This document shows positions 23,880 to 35,360 of a stretch of DNA of 64,000 nucleotides, piece by piece. The notes beneath the pieces are model-generated. The model was not told the DNA's origin, did no database searches, and saw only the letters and a program-made list of their open reading frames with translations. This DNA comes from Trichoplax adhaerens (lineage: Eukaryota; Placozoa; Uniplacotomia; Trichoplacea; Trichoplacidae): positions 4,732,008 through 4,796,007 of the forward strand of contig NW_002060943.1 of the NCBI RefSeq assembly GCF_000150275.1, read 5' to 3'. The position numbers and the translations under genes were made by a program. Each line of letters starts with the position of its first letter. The first letter of the stretch is position 1.

Positions 23880-25148
23880 CTTCGTATTTCCTGTAGTATT
23901 CTATAACTTCACGTTTGATTGTTATCTCTTATCGGAATATTGCATTAGATATAAATTTCTTATAACTTCTTATGATTTTTCCAAAATGTAGATATACACA
24001 TCAAAATTAATTTAATGACGATAATTAACTGTAAGAAAAATCTGTTACACTAACTCTATTTAACAAGCGGACAGATAAGGAAAAACTTTTTACAATAACA
24101 GATCTTAAAAAAAGGGGACTAATAATAATAATGACAGATGTGACGCAGATGCTTGAATAGGCTATTTAACTTTTTTACAACATGAAGATTTTGAAGATCA
24201 CTTAACCCTTACAGAACTTAGTATGAGAACGAAATTGTATGATTGGCATTGCATTCTACGATACTAAAATCAATGTGCAGTCTTGAATTACTATAAACAT
24301 TACTCGTATATACCTGTTATTATCAATAGCTCTAGCTTTCATATCATTTTTAAGTTATATCAAGTTTACTTCTAAATAATATATTGCAACAATAATTTAC
24401 CCAATAGCTACATAACAGTAATTAGAATGAATATTCATCTTTAAATCTATTTTATTCCATTACTCTAGAAATTTTGTATCAAAGCATTCGTTTCCTCGAT
24501 TGTAATTCGATCAATTTATACCTAACAACTATAAAGGGCTAAACTTTGTATCTATTAAAAAAACTTTAAATAATGTTATTTCATTAGTACAGTCTTACTT
24601 CATTTTTTGATATCACATTACTTGAGTAAATCACGGCCGTTCATTAATGTAGCAATAAATCTGCTCTAAAATAATTTCTTATTAAATTTTTCTTGAGAAT
24701 CAGGCAATTTGAATTAAATATATTTGTTTTCTTTTACTTATTATGAAACGATAGTTTTGCAAAGCCCACCGACAAGCTAACAGTGTATTATGCCGAGAAA
24801 ATTTTTACGTAAATAAACCAAGATCATTAACGGTAAATTTAATCGAAATTTTAACTTGATACCCCTGATTTAAACTATTGCGTATTTCTTAGTCTACCTA
24901 TCGCTGGCGAATAGAAGGTAGTATCTCAATATGAGTAGGTACGATAATTCTAAAGCTAAATACTCGAATTTATCACAACTTCAACAATAGAATCATGACA
25001 TTCATAAAGCCATACTAAGGAAAATGGAAATTAAGATATCAGAGGTTAGCTTTATTTACATAGGACAAATAATTAATCATAAAACTAAAAGCATAAAGAT
25101 AAAAACTTCAGTTTGCTTTTTACAAATATAAATTATAATTTATTCAAT
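23880..25148. other. Gene-free spacer
   Basis: No supported gene or clear repeat. Confidence 0.4.
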
Positions 25149-25565
25149 TGTAGTGCAGCCCAAATATAGCTTAAGATTATATACAGTATGTGTGAATATC
25201 GTGCATGACGTAATTACTAGGCTAATTAAGATAGATACGCTTGTATAGGTGCTAGATCGTAGAGTGAGATTAAATATGTGAAGATTTGTATTAGTAATTG
25301 CAATACGGATTGTAAAAGTTATTAGTCATACTGCTTGGCACCTCCAGGTACGCTAGAGGTGTGATGTTAGCCTTATTAAGGTAGATAACGATTTATGTGT
25401 CACGAAGATACTCTGTACACAATTGTATATAAGCAGGAGATTTTATCTCCGAAGACAGAGTAGCCATAGATAATCTAGTCCTTGGTAGAAGACGTAATTA
25501 TTGTAATAAAGTGATTTTCCTTCAAGTTGTGGAAGTCGTTGCGTTTCGATAGACACTTTATTACA
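25149..25565 (+). mobile_element. Solo LTR, group B (417 bp)
   Basis: It starts TGTAGTGCAGCCC, ends CACTTTATTACA, and is flanked by a perfect TSD TCAAT (25144-25148 and 25566-25570). A TATATAAG box is at about 25426 and AATAAAG at about 25505. A stem-loop with CACCTC/GAGGTG arms lies at 25339-25361. The relative at 1758-2254 is 497 bp, so the two differ by internal insertion or deletion. Confidence 0.88.
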
Positions 25566-27080
25566 TCAATATAGAGAAATTTGCTGCTTATTGCTAGTTT
25601 AATTCAGAATTATACTGTATTACAGCTGACACTATATTTAAAAACAGTAATTGACAGAAAAGTTCTACGTTCAATAGCTGATATAAGTGAATAAGCAAAA
25701 AGTTTCACTTTAATTTTATTGATGTAAGTGGTTTTAACTTTATAATCTAACTCAGATAATTTCACAATTAGAATTCTCTACGAGAGACTTGCTCTAATCT
25801 GTATCATGATTAATATTATAGCTGGAAGAATCAATACAATTTTTTAGAAAGAAAGCAAAGAAAAAGGAAGAAGAAAATGAAATGGTAAGACAATCCTAAA
25901 GCAGGTTTCAGTTCAGTAAATATCAAAAATTTTTTGGATACTTCGTGCAGTTAGTAGATCGATTAGTGCATGTAGATTGTCCTAAAATTAGCCATTATTG
26001 TGCAAATCCAACAACTGCATATATTTTATACTTTTAACTTATGTAATTATTCAGAATTAGCTATGTTTCAGTGAATACTGATAGTGGTAAATTACTATAC
26101 TTTAAGCAAAGTTGTTTGCTAATGAGAAACAAAACAAACTTCGTTTAGTCCTTTCCAAGCATTCAGTATAATTAGACACTTCTATAGAGAAATAGAACGG
26201 TTAAATATGATAAAAATTGTACTTTAGGCACTTGCATAGCAGGTTAAATCTCTAAATTCAAAACTTTTGCTTTAATTCGAACATTAACCGGATCGAGTTT
26301 TAGTCATGACATTAACAGTTTGTTAAGTAAATATCAATCCGTATATAGACACGATTTAGTACAGAAAGGACAATATATTATGCCAATATTATAGAATGTT
26401 TTCATATTGTATAGAACAAGATCAGAAGTCTTCTAATAGTAGGGATTTCCATTAATTATTACTAATCAGCTAAATGAAAAAATTGAATACCTACACTCTT
26501 GCAATCCAAAGAATAATTCTTGGACAGAATGAAAATGCCTTATTAATGTAAGCTAGTATCATGAAGTTAGCGACGATTACAATTGCCATATTCAATTTTA
26601 TGGTAATGAAGATTGTACTGTATTAGTTAATATAAATTATAAAAAATGAGATTACGCTTTTTGCTCTCTAGGTTAAAGGACATTCTGGAGATTTATGCAA
26701 TCTTTAATATTTCTATTATCTAAATACAGAAATAGAGAGGAATTCTTAAAACAATCAGTTAATCATAACTACATAGTTGACTATGACGTAGTAATTTGTT
26801 AAATTACAACTTCAATCTGTAATACTGGGTAACTTCATCAACATAAGGTTGGCTCTATTTTATATAGGAGAATACATATAATTATAATCACTTGGCAATG
26901 ACTGATACCAAGATTAACTAGCGACGTGCCTATTTACCAATCCTAAAAAATGATTAATATCGCATTCGAAAATCTTGTTTCTAATCTCATTCCAAGCTTT
27001 TCGAGATGCATCCTGCTGAATTGTAGTATACTAGTCAAAATACCCTAATATTCATTGCTTTTTAGTTTAATGAAGATTAT

Positions 27081-27160
27081 GCGATTGAGAATAGCCATAA
27101 GCTTATAAATATATTGGATCAATGATTTTTAACGGTATTTGGCGCTTCCGTGCAAGTGTA
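27081..27160 (+). pseudogene. Very degenerate GABA-B-like TM3 remnant
   Basis: The plus strand reads FLTVFGASVQ, which lines up with FLMVFGALFAK in the TM3 exon at 23002-23109. Upstream bases in another frame read RLRIAIS. Stops and shifts break it. A second, older GABA-B-like copy would explain it. Only one exon is recognisable, so chance is not excluded. Confidence 0.3.
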
Positions 27161-28639
27161 CTTTTATAAGATTAACTAAACCTACGAAGCTAATATCGCA
27201 AAGAGTGAAATCAATATCTATTTAGTTGCCGCTTTAATAAAATATCGCACTAAAAATGCAATGATGAATAGATGATACAACTTCAAGAAAAATTTTAAAT
27301 TATTAATGCTTCTATACATTAATTTAATAAAAATGTGCTAATTAATTAAAATTTCTGTCTACCATGTGTAGTATATTGTAATAGACCATAAAGTATCGAA
27401 CTACATGATATTATAATTCTATTCTCATATTCATAATCGTTTATTCCTTTAATTCATAAGATTGGAATCCATTATACTTAATTAAATCGTAAAAATAATG
27501 CAAACGTATAAGGTTCAAAAGTAGTAGTAATAATACAATAATTGTTATATTTAAATATAATCTAATATGACAGTTATATAGGTATTTGCTACCCACATAA
27601 TATTAACAGAATAGCAAATGCTGTTTCAAAGTTTTACTGGCTAATTATATCAATATTATTATTAAGGTGCAGATTATATACGTGTAACAATAATGTAATT
27701 GCCGTTATATCAGGAGTTTTTTAATAGAAACAGCTCAAAAAGACATTAAAATAAGATTTAATACTAGTAAAAGCATGCTAAAATATCTGTAAAGATAATT
27801 AATTTTAGAATTAATACACGTAATATCTATTTCACTTAATTTAAAAATGGTTGCTATAGCACAATAATAATTACAATCTACCGTTAAATAACATGTGTAG
27901 ATATGTCAATACAACAGATGAATAAAGATGCAGAAAACTTTCCAAGATTAAGATTCTGTATTAATAGCTATATAAAATTTCAAAAAGTAATGAAGTTTTA
28001 AATCACTTGAATCTAATATATTTATTAGACTTAAAATAATAATATATCAGGATAGAAATCTATTGGTAATTTATTTGTTTATAACTCAACAGGTACGACA
28101 GTCAAAGTCAACAACTCGAATTAAGGACTTCACGCTAACAAATATATTCAATATATCTTTACGTTACAAGTTATCAAATCTAAAATTGTAATATGATAAG
28201 ACATACTGGTATATATTTTATTAATATTAGTTATGGTTTGAGGCAGTAAGTATGATAATGTAATTGATTTAGAAATAGACAGTTGTAAATATTATGGCAA
28301 AATTGTAATATTCAACCGATAATGGATTTCCATTAACGACTGTGTAGATTTCGGTTAAGTACTATTTAAAATATGTATAATAATCAAAATGGCGGTTTTC
28401 ACACTTTTATGCAATCTTTTAGGCACTAAGCGGATTTAATTTGGCACATAATATGTTAATTAATACATATATATGCTCTAAAATAATTAATATAATTAAA
28501 TGTGTGTAGAAAAAGACTATATCACGGTATAGGAAATAATTAACGGATTGTGCAGGTGGAGTTTGGAACAAGTGTATAAGGAAGCGTATTTGTAGATACA
28601 AAGTGAATAATTTAAGCGCTAGAGTGGAATAGCAGTTGA

Positions 28640-28817
28640 ATAAAGATAGCTTTGTAATATTACCTAGTAAACTTCTAGACTGACTCTCACTGTTGACTAA
28701 AGTCCTTCACGAAGGTAGTGAAAGTAGTGACGCTTGGTAACAGATTTACAATACGGTAGAAGGTTTTACAGGTAACCATAGAAGAAGAATTCATTGTAAC
28801 AAACGAAATTTGTGACA
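28640..28817 (+). mobile_element. Possible LTR 3' fragment
   Basis: AATAAAG at about 28639 is followed by a terminus ACGAAATTTGTGACA at 28817, like other TGTTAC...GTGACA LTRs. No matching 5' end or TSD was found. Confidence 0.3.
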
Positions 28818-29850
28818 ATATTCCATATTCTATTTGCCAGAATCGAATTTTATCGCGGTAGTTTTTAGACTTTCTAATAAAATTTTAGCTCTGAAGGCTT
28901 GCACGATAGCCTGAATTAACATTTAATGCTTTCATTCAGATATCTGGACTTTCCGCTAAATTCTACAATTCAAGCCTATTGCCACTTTTGTATTGCTTTA
29001 TCATGATATTTTTATTTAATGTTAAGATAAGAATTCGGCTATTACGTAATAATTTTCTACTAAAACTTGATTATTATGCCGTAGTTATTATGATTTTCAC
29101 ATGGTAGATCAAGTATATTTGGTTCACAGTTGCGTTTATAAATCGTTACAGATCATCACATACATACTAGCTAAAAATTGATATATTTATTAGCTGTGAC
29201 TGCATTTTTATCGATAAAAGCGTTAACAATCCTTGATATAATCAACTGAGATTGTTTGATATCGGCAAGAATGATTTAAACAATTTCCTTAATTTAGTAG
29301 CGCAAGAGAAGCATAATTATTACAGAGTCTGCATTTTTGTGATAGAAATCTTAGTAATTTTTGTAGCCTTCATTTAGCGATTATTTTATAATTTCAATAT
29401 CCATATGAGCGGCTTAAAAGCAACTTCGAGTTGTAAGAGATAACTTCTACATAAAATTATTATTATCTCTACAATTCTAATTAAAAATTTCAAGGGTGCT
29501 CTAGATTATCAACTTTTACTTTACGTCCAAACAGATTTCAGTGATTCAGATAAAACTTTTAGCATACTGTAACTATCATAAAAGACATTTCACCATATTG
29601 ATTTACATATTCTATCACTTTTAATATAATGGGAAAAATATTGTAAACTATATGCAATAAGGTGTGCTTTATATTGAAGATGACGAAAAGTGCCAACTAT
29701 AATTAAATTAGGTGCTAAATTTAGACAGACCGTCTTCTTAGAGTATAAACATATTTTTCTTGCCTAAATCGCTGAGATATCAAAGGATTGCATTCGAAAG
29801 TTTATCTATTTTAGATAATTAAACCGTATGTAATCTATGTTCTTGAACAA

Positions 29851-30543
29851 ATGGCTTACTTTAGGTCACTGATAACCAACTTTATAGTTTTATTGAATTT
29901 CTCTTATGGTGTTATTAGTCAGGGAAATAATAATGATAACCCTTTTCCTTGGTGGATATTTATTTCATCTTATCCTACTCCATTTGCCAACAGATGTAAT
30001 GGTCAACAAGCTAGACGATCATGTAATTTATGTATTCATAGCCATCCCAGCTGTTATTGGTGTAACTATGATAATACTTGTAGAATGTTGCCAACGGGAA
30101 GAACTCATCCCTATCCAGGAGATTGTCCTAATGATGAATGGCATCTTAACCAATGTATCATCAATGGTAGTGTATTTGTCTACCTTATTCCTGTTGCTAT
30201 CGTTATCGTAGCAATAGGTATAACTATTATCATTTACTGTTGCTGTTGTCGTTACCAATCAAGAGAAAATGTCACATCATTACCTAAAATCACTACACCC
30301 AATAGGCAAAGTAAGAAGACCAAGCAGTCAAGACTGAAAAGCCAACAAATTCACGAATCTATTCGTTCAAAATATAAGCTCAGATCTGTTGCTGGTTTGA
30401 CTAGAGGTTCTTCGGATGATAGCTTCTCCTGGGAAGATCCAAATAGGATCACTTCCAGTCGGTCATCGCTTGGAGCTAAAATGAAATTATTTCGATATAA
30501 GAAATTAAACGACGACGATTCTGTTATTAGTTCATTAGTGTAA
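29851..30543 (+). CDS. PTTG1IP-like single-pass membrane protein 1
   Basis: A 230-residue single-exon frame with ATG at 29851. Signal peptide at about 1-23; a small cysteine-rich PSI-like domain with Cys at 49, 58, 61, 68, 71, 77, 92 and 102, including CYWCN; a transmembrane helix at about 107-129 followed by CCCC; and a basic cytoplasmic tail with IRSKYKL at 171-177 and an acidic, Ser-rich end. This order, with a CxWCN motif, poly-Cys at the membrane and IRxKYxL in the tail, matches PTTG1IP (pituitary tumour-transforming gene 1-interacting protein), a membrane/endosomal protein. The animal protein is of similar or slightly shorter length. A paralogue lies 3.7 kb downstream. Function in this organism is unknown; the family call is from motifs only. 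Confidence 0.75.
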   Translation: MAYFRSLITNFIVLLNFSYGVISQGNNNDNPFPWWIFISSYPTPFANRCNGQQARRSCNLCIHSHPSCYWCNYDNTCRMLPTGRTHPYPGDCPNDEWHLNQCIINGSVFVYLIPVAIVIVAIGITIIIYCCCCRYQSRENVTSLPKITTPNRQSKKTKQSRLKSQQIHESIRSKYKLRSVAGLTRGSSDDSFSWEDPNRITSSRSSLGAKMKLFRYKKLNDDDSVISSLV

Positions 30544-32292
30544 GCATCTTCCTCGTCTTTGATACAAAATATTTATTTAACATTTTACTATTTCGCTACC
30601 AATTTAATTTCATATCTTGAATAATATTACAACCTGCCTTCACAATCAGGAAATAGGGCAAAATAGTATAATTTTCTATTTACTACTTATAAATTTTACT
30701 CTAGTTTTCTGCCTGAAACTGCTTCCTATGATTCAGTATCGGATGGATTAAATCTCTTAACTCATACTACTACTCTTATTCAAATAACATTTGATTGCTA
30801 CCACTACATCTAAGTAAAGATAAACGAGCAGCTGTTAACAACAAAAAAAATAGTAATCAGAATAACATGTCATCAGTGAGTTTTTACTCTAAAATTTCGG
30901 TCATTCACGCTATACTATAGTTTTATAGTGATAGAAAACTGCATTTATGATGTACGCATCTTGCGATAACCTTATTTACAATTTCAGAAATAAAAATGTA
31001 CGAATGCCCCTACAGTATGTCAATACCATCACGACCAGTATTTGTCAGGATTATATACTGTAAGATTTATCAAGAGTAGCTTAGTAATTAACAATATAAT
31101 AATTTCTAAAAACTGACCTGAAGAATAAATGTAACAAGATCTAGTAAATTATATATGAGAGTATACTTTAATATATAATATTTATAAATTCATTTTGCAG
31201 TATTGATACTGTGATTGCGCTTAAATTGTGCTTGGAAGGTACATGAAATCTAAATTTACAGGCAACTCATGTAATGCTGTAAGGTCAAATAAAGCTGTTT
31301 ATAATTTAAATCTGTATTTATTCTTTTATCAAAACAAAATCTTGATTCTGGCCGGGGCGCTGAAAGATTAATATAATAGATCTTGTAAAACAAAATTGAT
31401 TAAATTTTATTATGGCTACACTGCCTCTGTTGCAAATAGCTTAAGGTTCAAGAAGGACATTTTATCAGCATTTAAATATAAATATTTCTGTATATGCGTG
31501 TTACTAATCTACTTCTTTGTAACAAGAAACCGGGTCTTAAAACACTATCTTCACTAGTACTTGTGTTCCCAACTAACTTAGGGACCTATCGTAGTTGAAC
31601 TAACTCTCAGCTACATAAAAAAACTACTATTGAGTAATAGGTTTAAATACTTTACTTTATTTTCGTTAACCTTAATCGTAAAATGTACCAAAGAAAAACG
31701 TAAGAATATTCTTAGCAATAATAGTCACAAGATCCTGCAAATGACTAACTGGAACTGAGAAGCTAAGCTAGTGCTCCGCTTTTTATAGTCTCGCCGATGG
31801 TACACTTGTGAATATTCTTGAAATAGCGGCTTACACTGTACAGTATACATATCCTAGTATAGCAACTAGAGCCTCAAGGCTCTGCAAAGTAATTGATCTT
31901 ACACTTATCAAATAGCTTAGTATCCCTTCCTTTAAAAAGAAGTTACTAAATCTTAAATTCGACCTTTGTTATGACTTATAGGTCTTACAGTTCTAATTTT
32001 TGAATGTAAGAAATACAGTAATACTATTCATCATGAAAGCTTTCGAGCATATGACTTTAAGAATCTGTCTGGAAAAAACTTCCGTTGCAAACTAGAAATT
32101 GGTGGTATTAGTCTTACAAGCCATGTTATTACACATAATTCTAGATATCCACTTAGGTCAAAGTCATTATGCTTGTTTTTCACGTCGAAAATGACTAATT
32201 TTAATTCTAGCTGATTGATGAACGATCTATTTAAGCAAGATTAGAATAAGCCTATTACCGAATAACTTTCGTACAGCAATCGTATTGCTCTC
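30544..32292. other. Intergenic, with LTR-like sequence at about 31518-31900
   Basis: Between the first PTTG1IP-like gene and the group D LTR. On the minus strand, 31518-31900 has TATAAAAAG, AATAAAG and an end CTTGTTACA, suggesting a reverse LTR, but I found no TSD. The remainder is unannotated AT-rich sequence. Confidence 0.4.
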
Positions 32293-32708
32293 TGTAAGAC
32301 AGTGTAATAATGCATTCTAAGTTGGTGATATATTTAGTAATGTCTACCGTAGGTGTTGTGTTCAACATGTGATAGATATTTTCGTTAGAAGCTTAAGTAT
32401 GAAATATAGCTAGCTTAGTAACTGTAATCCTTTTGAAGAGAAGCGCTACAGTGCTCACACTAGAGCTTCACAAGAAAGGTGTAAACTATCCTGTATTTGA
32501 GATGCTAATACTGAAGTGTGTAGTAAGTAAGGTGCTAAGTCTGTAAACGTGGAAAGGTATATAGGCGAGTGGTTTAGTATAGTAAGCTAGTTCTTTATCG
32601 TTAGAGGTCCTCAGCTAATCGATTACGTTGTATCTTCGTAAAACAGGTTTTATTCAATAAATCTTAATTTTCTAAACTTTTGAAGATTCTTGATCTATCA
32701 ACCTTACA
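32293..32708 (+). mobile_element. Solo LTR, group D (416 bp)
   Basis: It begins TGTAAGACAG, ends ACCTTACA, and is flanked by a perfect 5-bp TSD CTCTC (32288-32292 and 32709-32713). GTATATAG at about 32558 and AATAAA at about 32656 fit promoter and polyA signals. I saw no other copy of this group in the window. Confidence 0.82.
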
Positions 32709-34262
32709 CTCTCATAAGATATCTTATTTAGTATGGTCTCTTTACTTTTCATGCTGTAATTTTAATCTATCTCTTTACAAATTTCGATTTGTAACGTTGC
32801 AGTTGAAAGAAATGTTTCATTAGTTAAAAATTATTCATAAATTGGTTTATTTATACGATATATTGGCCTTCTTTATCGTTATATTTCATTCTTTACTTTG
32901 AAAATAACAATACTCGTATTATGATCTATATTATTTACAAGGCATATTTGAATGTTTAAAAACATCATTTTCATCGGTCAAAATTTGAAATATTTTTTTC
33001 CATATCATCTTGCAACACCTATTGCAGCTGAAATGGTAATAGCCCTATTTAGTGAAACTTGGCTGATCTTGTAATAGGCCATCTGATTCATTAAATTTAT
33101 TTAGAAATATGAGTATACAGTAAAACCTACTAAATTGCTAGATAACCTTTAGTTATTACTGTAGTCGATGATATCAATTTTACTACTTCTCATTTTAAGC
33201 ACTAATTACAGTGTTGTCTGCTATTGCAAGTAATCGTTTGGATCCCCATCAATACATTAATACCATAGGGAAAATAATGAATGGTAAACTTACCTTGTAA
33301 GAATAATTTCATAAGCGTAAATAAAATAAGAATTAAAGACCTATCTGCTGGAATAATTGAAACAAAATACTTAAACAGATGTTTTTGGTAACCTCATTAA
33401 TTGGGGATGTTCCCATAAACAGCACTCATAATATAGGAAAATAAGGAAAACGTGAATATGATGAAATGAAACGAAGCCATTAATTAGAGCTACTAAACAT
33501 ATTACCAAAGTTTGGATATTCAACAGTAATTATTAGGGTAAAATGATCTAATATAATAATATTATAAGTAGAAGTCACTATATTTATTGACCGACGCTTA
33601 AGCTTTACTTTTAAATAAGAACAGGTTTAGGTTTGAATTACTTTTAACTTTGTTCAAAGACTAACAAAGAAACCTTCTTGTAGTGACTACACGTCCCTGT
33701 ACATATGATCATGCATAGAATGATGGCTTTCCATTTGTCTCCATAATTTTGCACAAAATTCTTTAGACAAAGCGTACAAAGATTGTATGCAAAATGACGA
33801 AAGCTAGCATTTATCGAGATAAAATTTCAATGCTATGTATATTTTCCTATATAAGACAAACAAGATCGATATCAAATCTTATTTGCATAAATTTACGTCT
33901 TCATTCAATACGATTGGATTAAGATAAATTTTATTGTAAGATTTGAAAAGATCGTCCTAAAAGGAGGATTAAGAAATGACCATAAATTAAATTAAAATAC
34001 GGCAAGATATCTTAATAGATATCAACATATGTTTTTACGTAGCTGCAATCAAATTCTGTTTGATGCCTAGATTAGAAGTTGACGTTGTTTTCGATGAAAT
34101 TTTCATTAATAATTGTAAAATTCTCAATCCCAATACCCAATACATGCAGTGCCATATTATTAGATCTGAATAATTTAAGAGTGTACTTCCAAGAACACCC
34201 TAATTACACATTATTATTGAAGCAGAGTGTTCGAATTGATTTTTCTGCTAACTATAGGCAAT
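32709..34262. other. Intergenic spacer upstream of the second PTTG1IP-like gene
   Basis: No supported gene. The 34079-34273 open frame lies upstream of and slightly overlaps the PTTG1IP-like gene, and has no recognisable motif. Confidence 0.4.
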
Positions 34263-34934
34263 ATGGTGTATAAACCTCTCTCTCAAGTATGGATAGCCCA
34301 ATCCTTCATCATACTTTCTTATTGGACGTATTTCAATCAAGGCCAGACTCCTATAGATCCATGCTTAGCTTTTGAAACTTGTAATGCATGCATCGGCGAT
34401 CCTAGACGCTGTTACTGGTGCAACTCTGACAGCTACTGTCGCAGTTTGCCTGCTCGCTCAAATACACCATTTCTTGGCGAATGCTTAAATGAAGCTTATC
34501 AAGTAAATCAATGTATCTTTTCAACTAATTTAACGGTTATCATCATTGCAGTAGTCGGTTCTGTAGCGGCTATATGTTTTAGCTGGATAGTTTATTGCTA
34601 TTGTTGTCGCGATCGAAATCGTGATAAATACGACATACAAATTAGAAATTATGCTCGTATTAAACGTGAAAGAAGGCGGCGTTATTACGAGACTAAAAAT
34701 CAACGACGCAGCTATTCTGATTCGATAAGGCAGAAATACAGTTTACCGTCAGCAGGTTCAACACGAGCAAGAACAAGCAGTCAACGTTCATGGATTTCTG
34801 GTAGAAGAGGAGGTCCATCGTTTTTGTCTAGGATATTTTCATCTAATCATCAAAGCCAAAGCGACCACAACATGGCTACACCAGCAAGTAGAAGGCAGTT
34901 AGAAATATCACATCTTGGGCTGACAACAGTGTAG
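34263..34934 (+). CDS. PTTG1IP-like single-pass membrane protein 2
   Basis: A 223-residue single-exon frame. I use the ATG at 34263; the open frame extends upstream to a GTG, but the first ATG is followed by a plausible signal peptide (about 1-27). The PSI-like domain has Cys at 34, 40, 43, 50, 53, 59, 74 and 84 with CYWCN; a transmembrane helix lies at about 91-112, then YCYCCR; an arginine-rich stretch (RIKRERRRRYY) precedes IRQKYSL at 155-161. From the second cysteine on, spacing is identical to the gene at 29851-30543 (3-7-3-6-15-10), so the two are paralogues, but their tails and ectodomain starts differ strongly. An AG at 34256-34257 just before GCAATATGG could be a splice acceptor, so an upstream exon is possible. 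Confidence 0.75.
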   Translation: MVYKPLSQVWIAQSFIILSYWTYFNQGQTPIDPCLAFETCNACIGDPRRCYWCNSDSYCRSLPARSNTPFLGECLNEAYQVNQCIFSTNLTVIIIAVVGSVAAICFSWIVYCYCCRDRNRDKYDIQIRNYARIKRERRRRYYETKNQRRSYSDSIRQKYSLPSAGSTRARTSSQRSWISGRRGGPSFLSRIFSSNHQSQSDHNMATPASRRQLEISHLGLTTV

Positions 34935-35090
34935 CAGTCTTGAACTTTATCTTGGAATTATTTCTAAATTTATTAGTCTTTCAATAACAACGTAAACTTC
35001 CAGCAACATTAACTGTTAACAGAGGCATATTTGAGATCTAGATTGACAAGAAGACAAGCTAAAAAGATCTAAGCTGTGTTATAATATGAT

Positions 35091-35360
35091 TGTTACGGAG
35101 CAAAGCACCGTACTTGCTAATTAAATAGATTTTGTCAGTATTTAGCTAATGGATCATATTGAGTTCCTTATTAGATCGTGTACGAGAAGGTACTCGGCTA
35201 CTCTACTAATAAAAACTATACTAATCTTTTAGAACAGTCTTATCCCTGTGTGACCAAAAGTAGTAAAGAACTACCATACAGTAGATCTCCAGGTGTAGTG
35301 GAACAAGGCATAAGTAATCTATTAGTTTAGTGTAATAGTTCGCAACATAAGTTTGTGACA
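35091..35360 (+). mobile_element. Solo LTR of the TGTTAC...GTGACA group, short form (270 bp)
   Basis: It starts TGTTACGGAGCAAAGC, ends AAGTTTGTGACA, and has a perfect TSD ATGAT (35086-35090 and 35361-35365). AATAAAA at about 35206. It matches both ends of 1612-2725 but lacks several hundred internal bases. The 5' hairpin arms are TACGG/CCGTA. It sits 157 bp after the stop of the second PTTG1IP-like gene. Confidence 0.87.

Larger units (their letters stand above)
25566..29850. other. Gene-poor stretch with receptor and LTR remnants
   Basis: No intact gene. About 27081-27160 carries a faint second GABA-B-like TM3. About 28640-28817 ends in the LTR-like ACGAAATTTGTGACA. Otherwise AT-rich sequence without support for any feature. 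Confidence 0.4.

Noticed and set aside
29906-30258. Open frames on both strands overlapping the first PTTG1IP-like gene
   Set aside because: They overlap the recognised CDS in other frames and lack its cysteine/TM pattern.
31518-31900. Reverse LTR with TATA and polyA signals
   Set aside because: The 3' end TGTTACA is present, but I found neither a convincing 5' end nor a TSD, so it is only mentioned in the region note.
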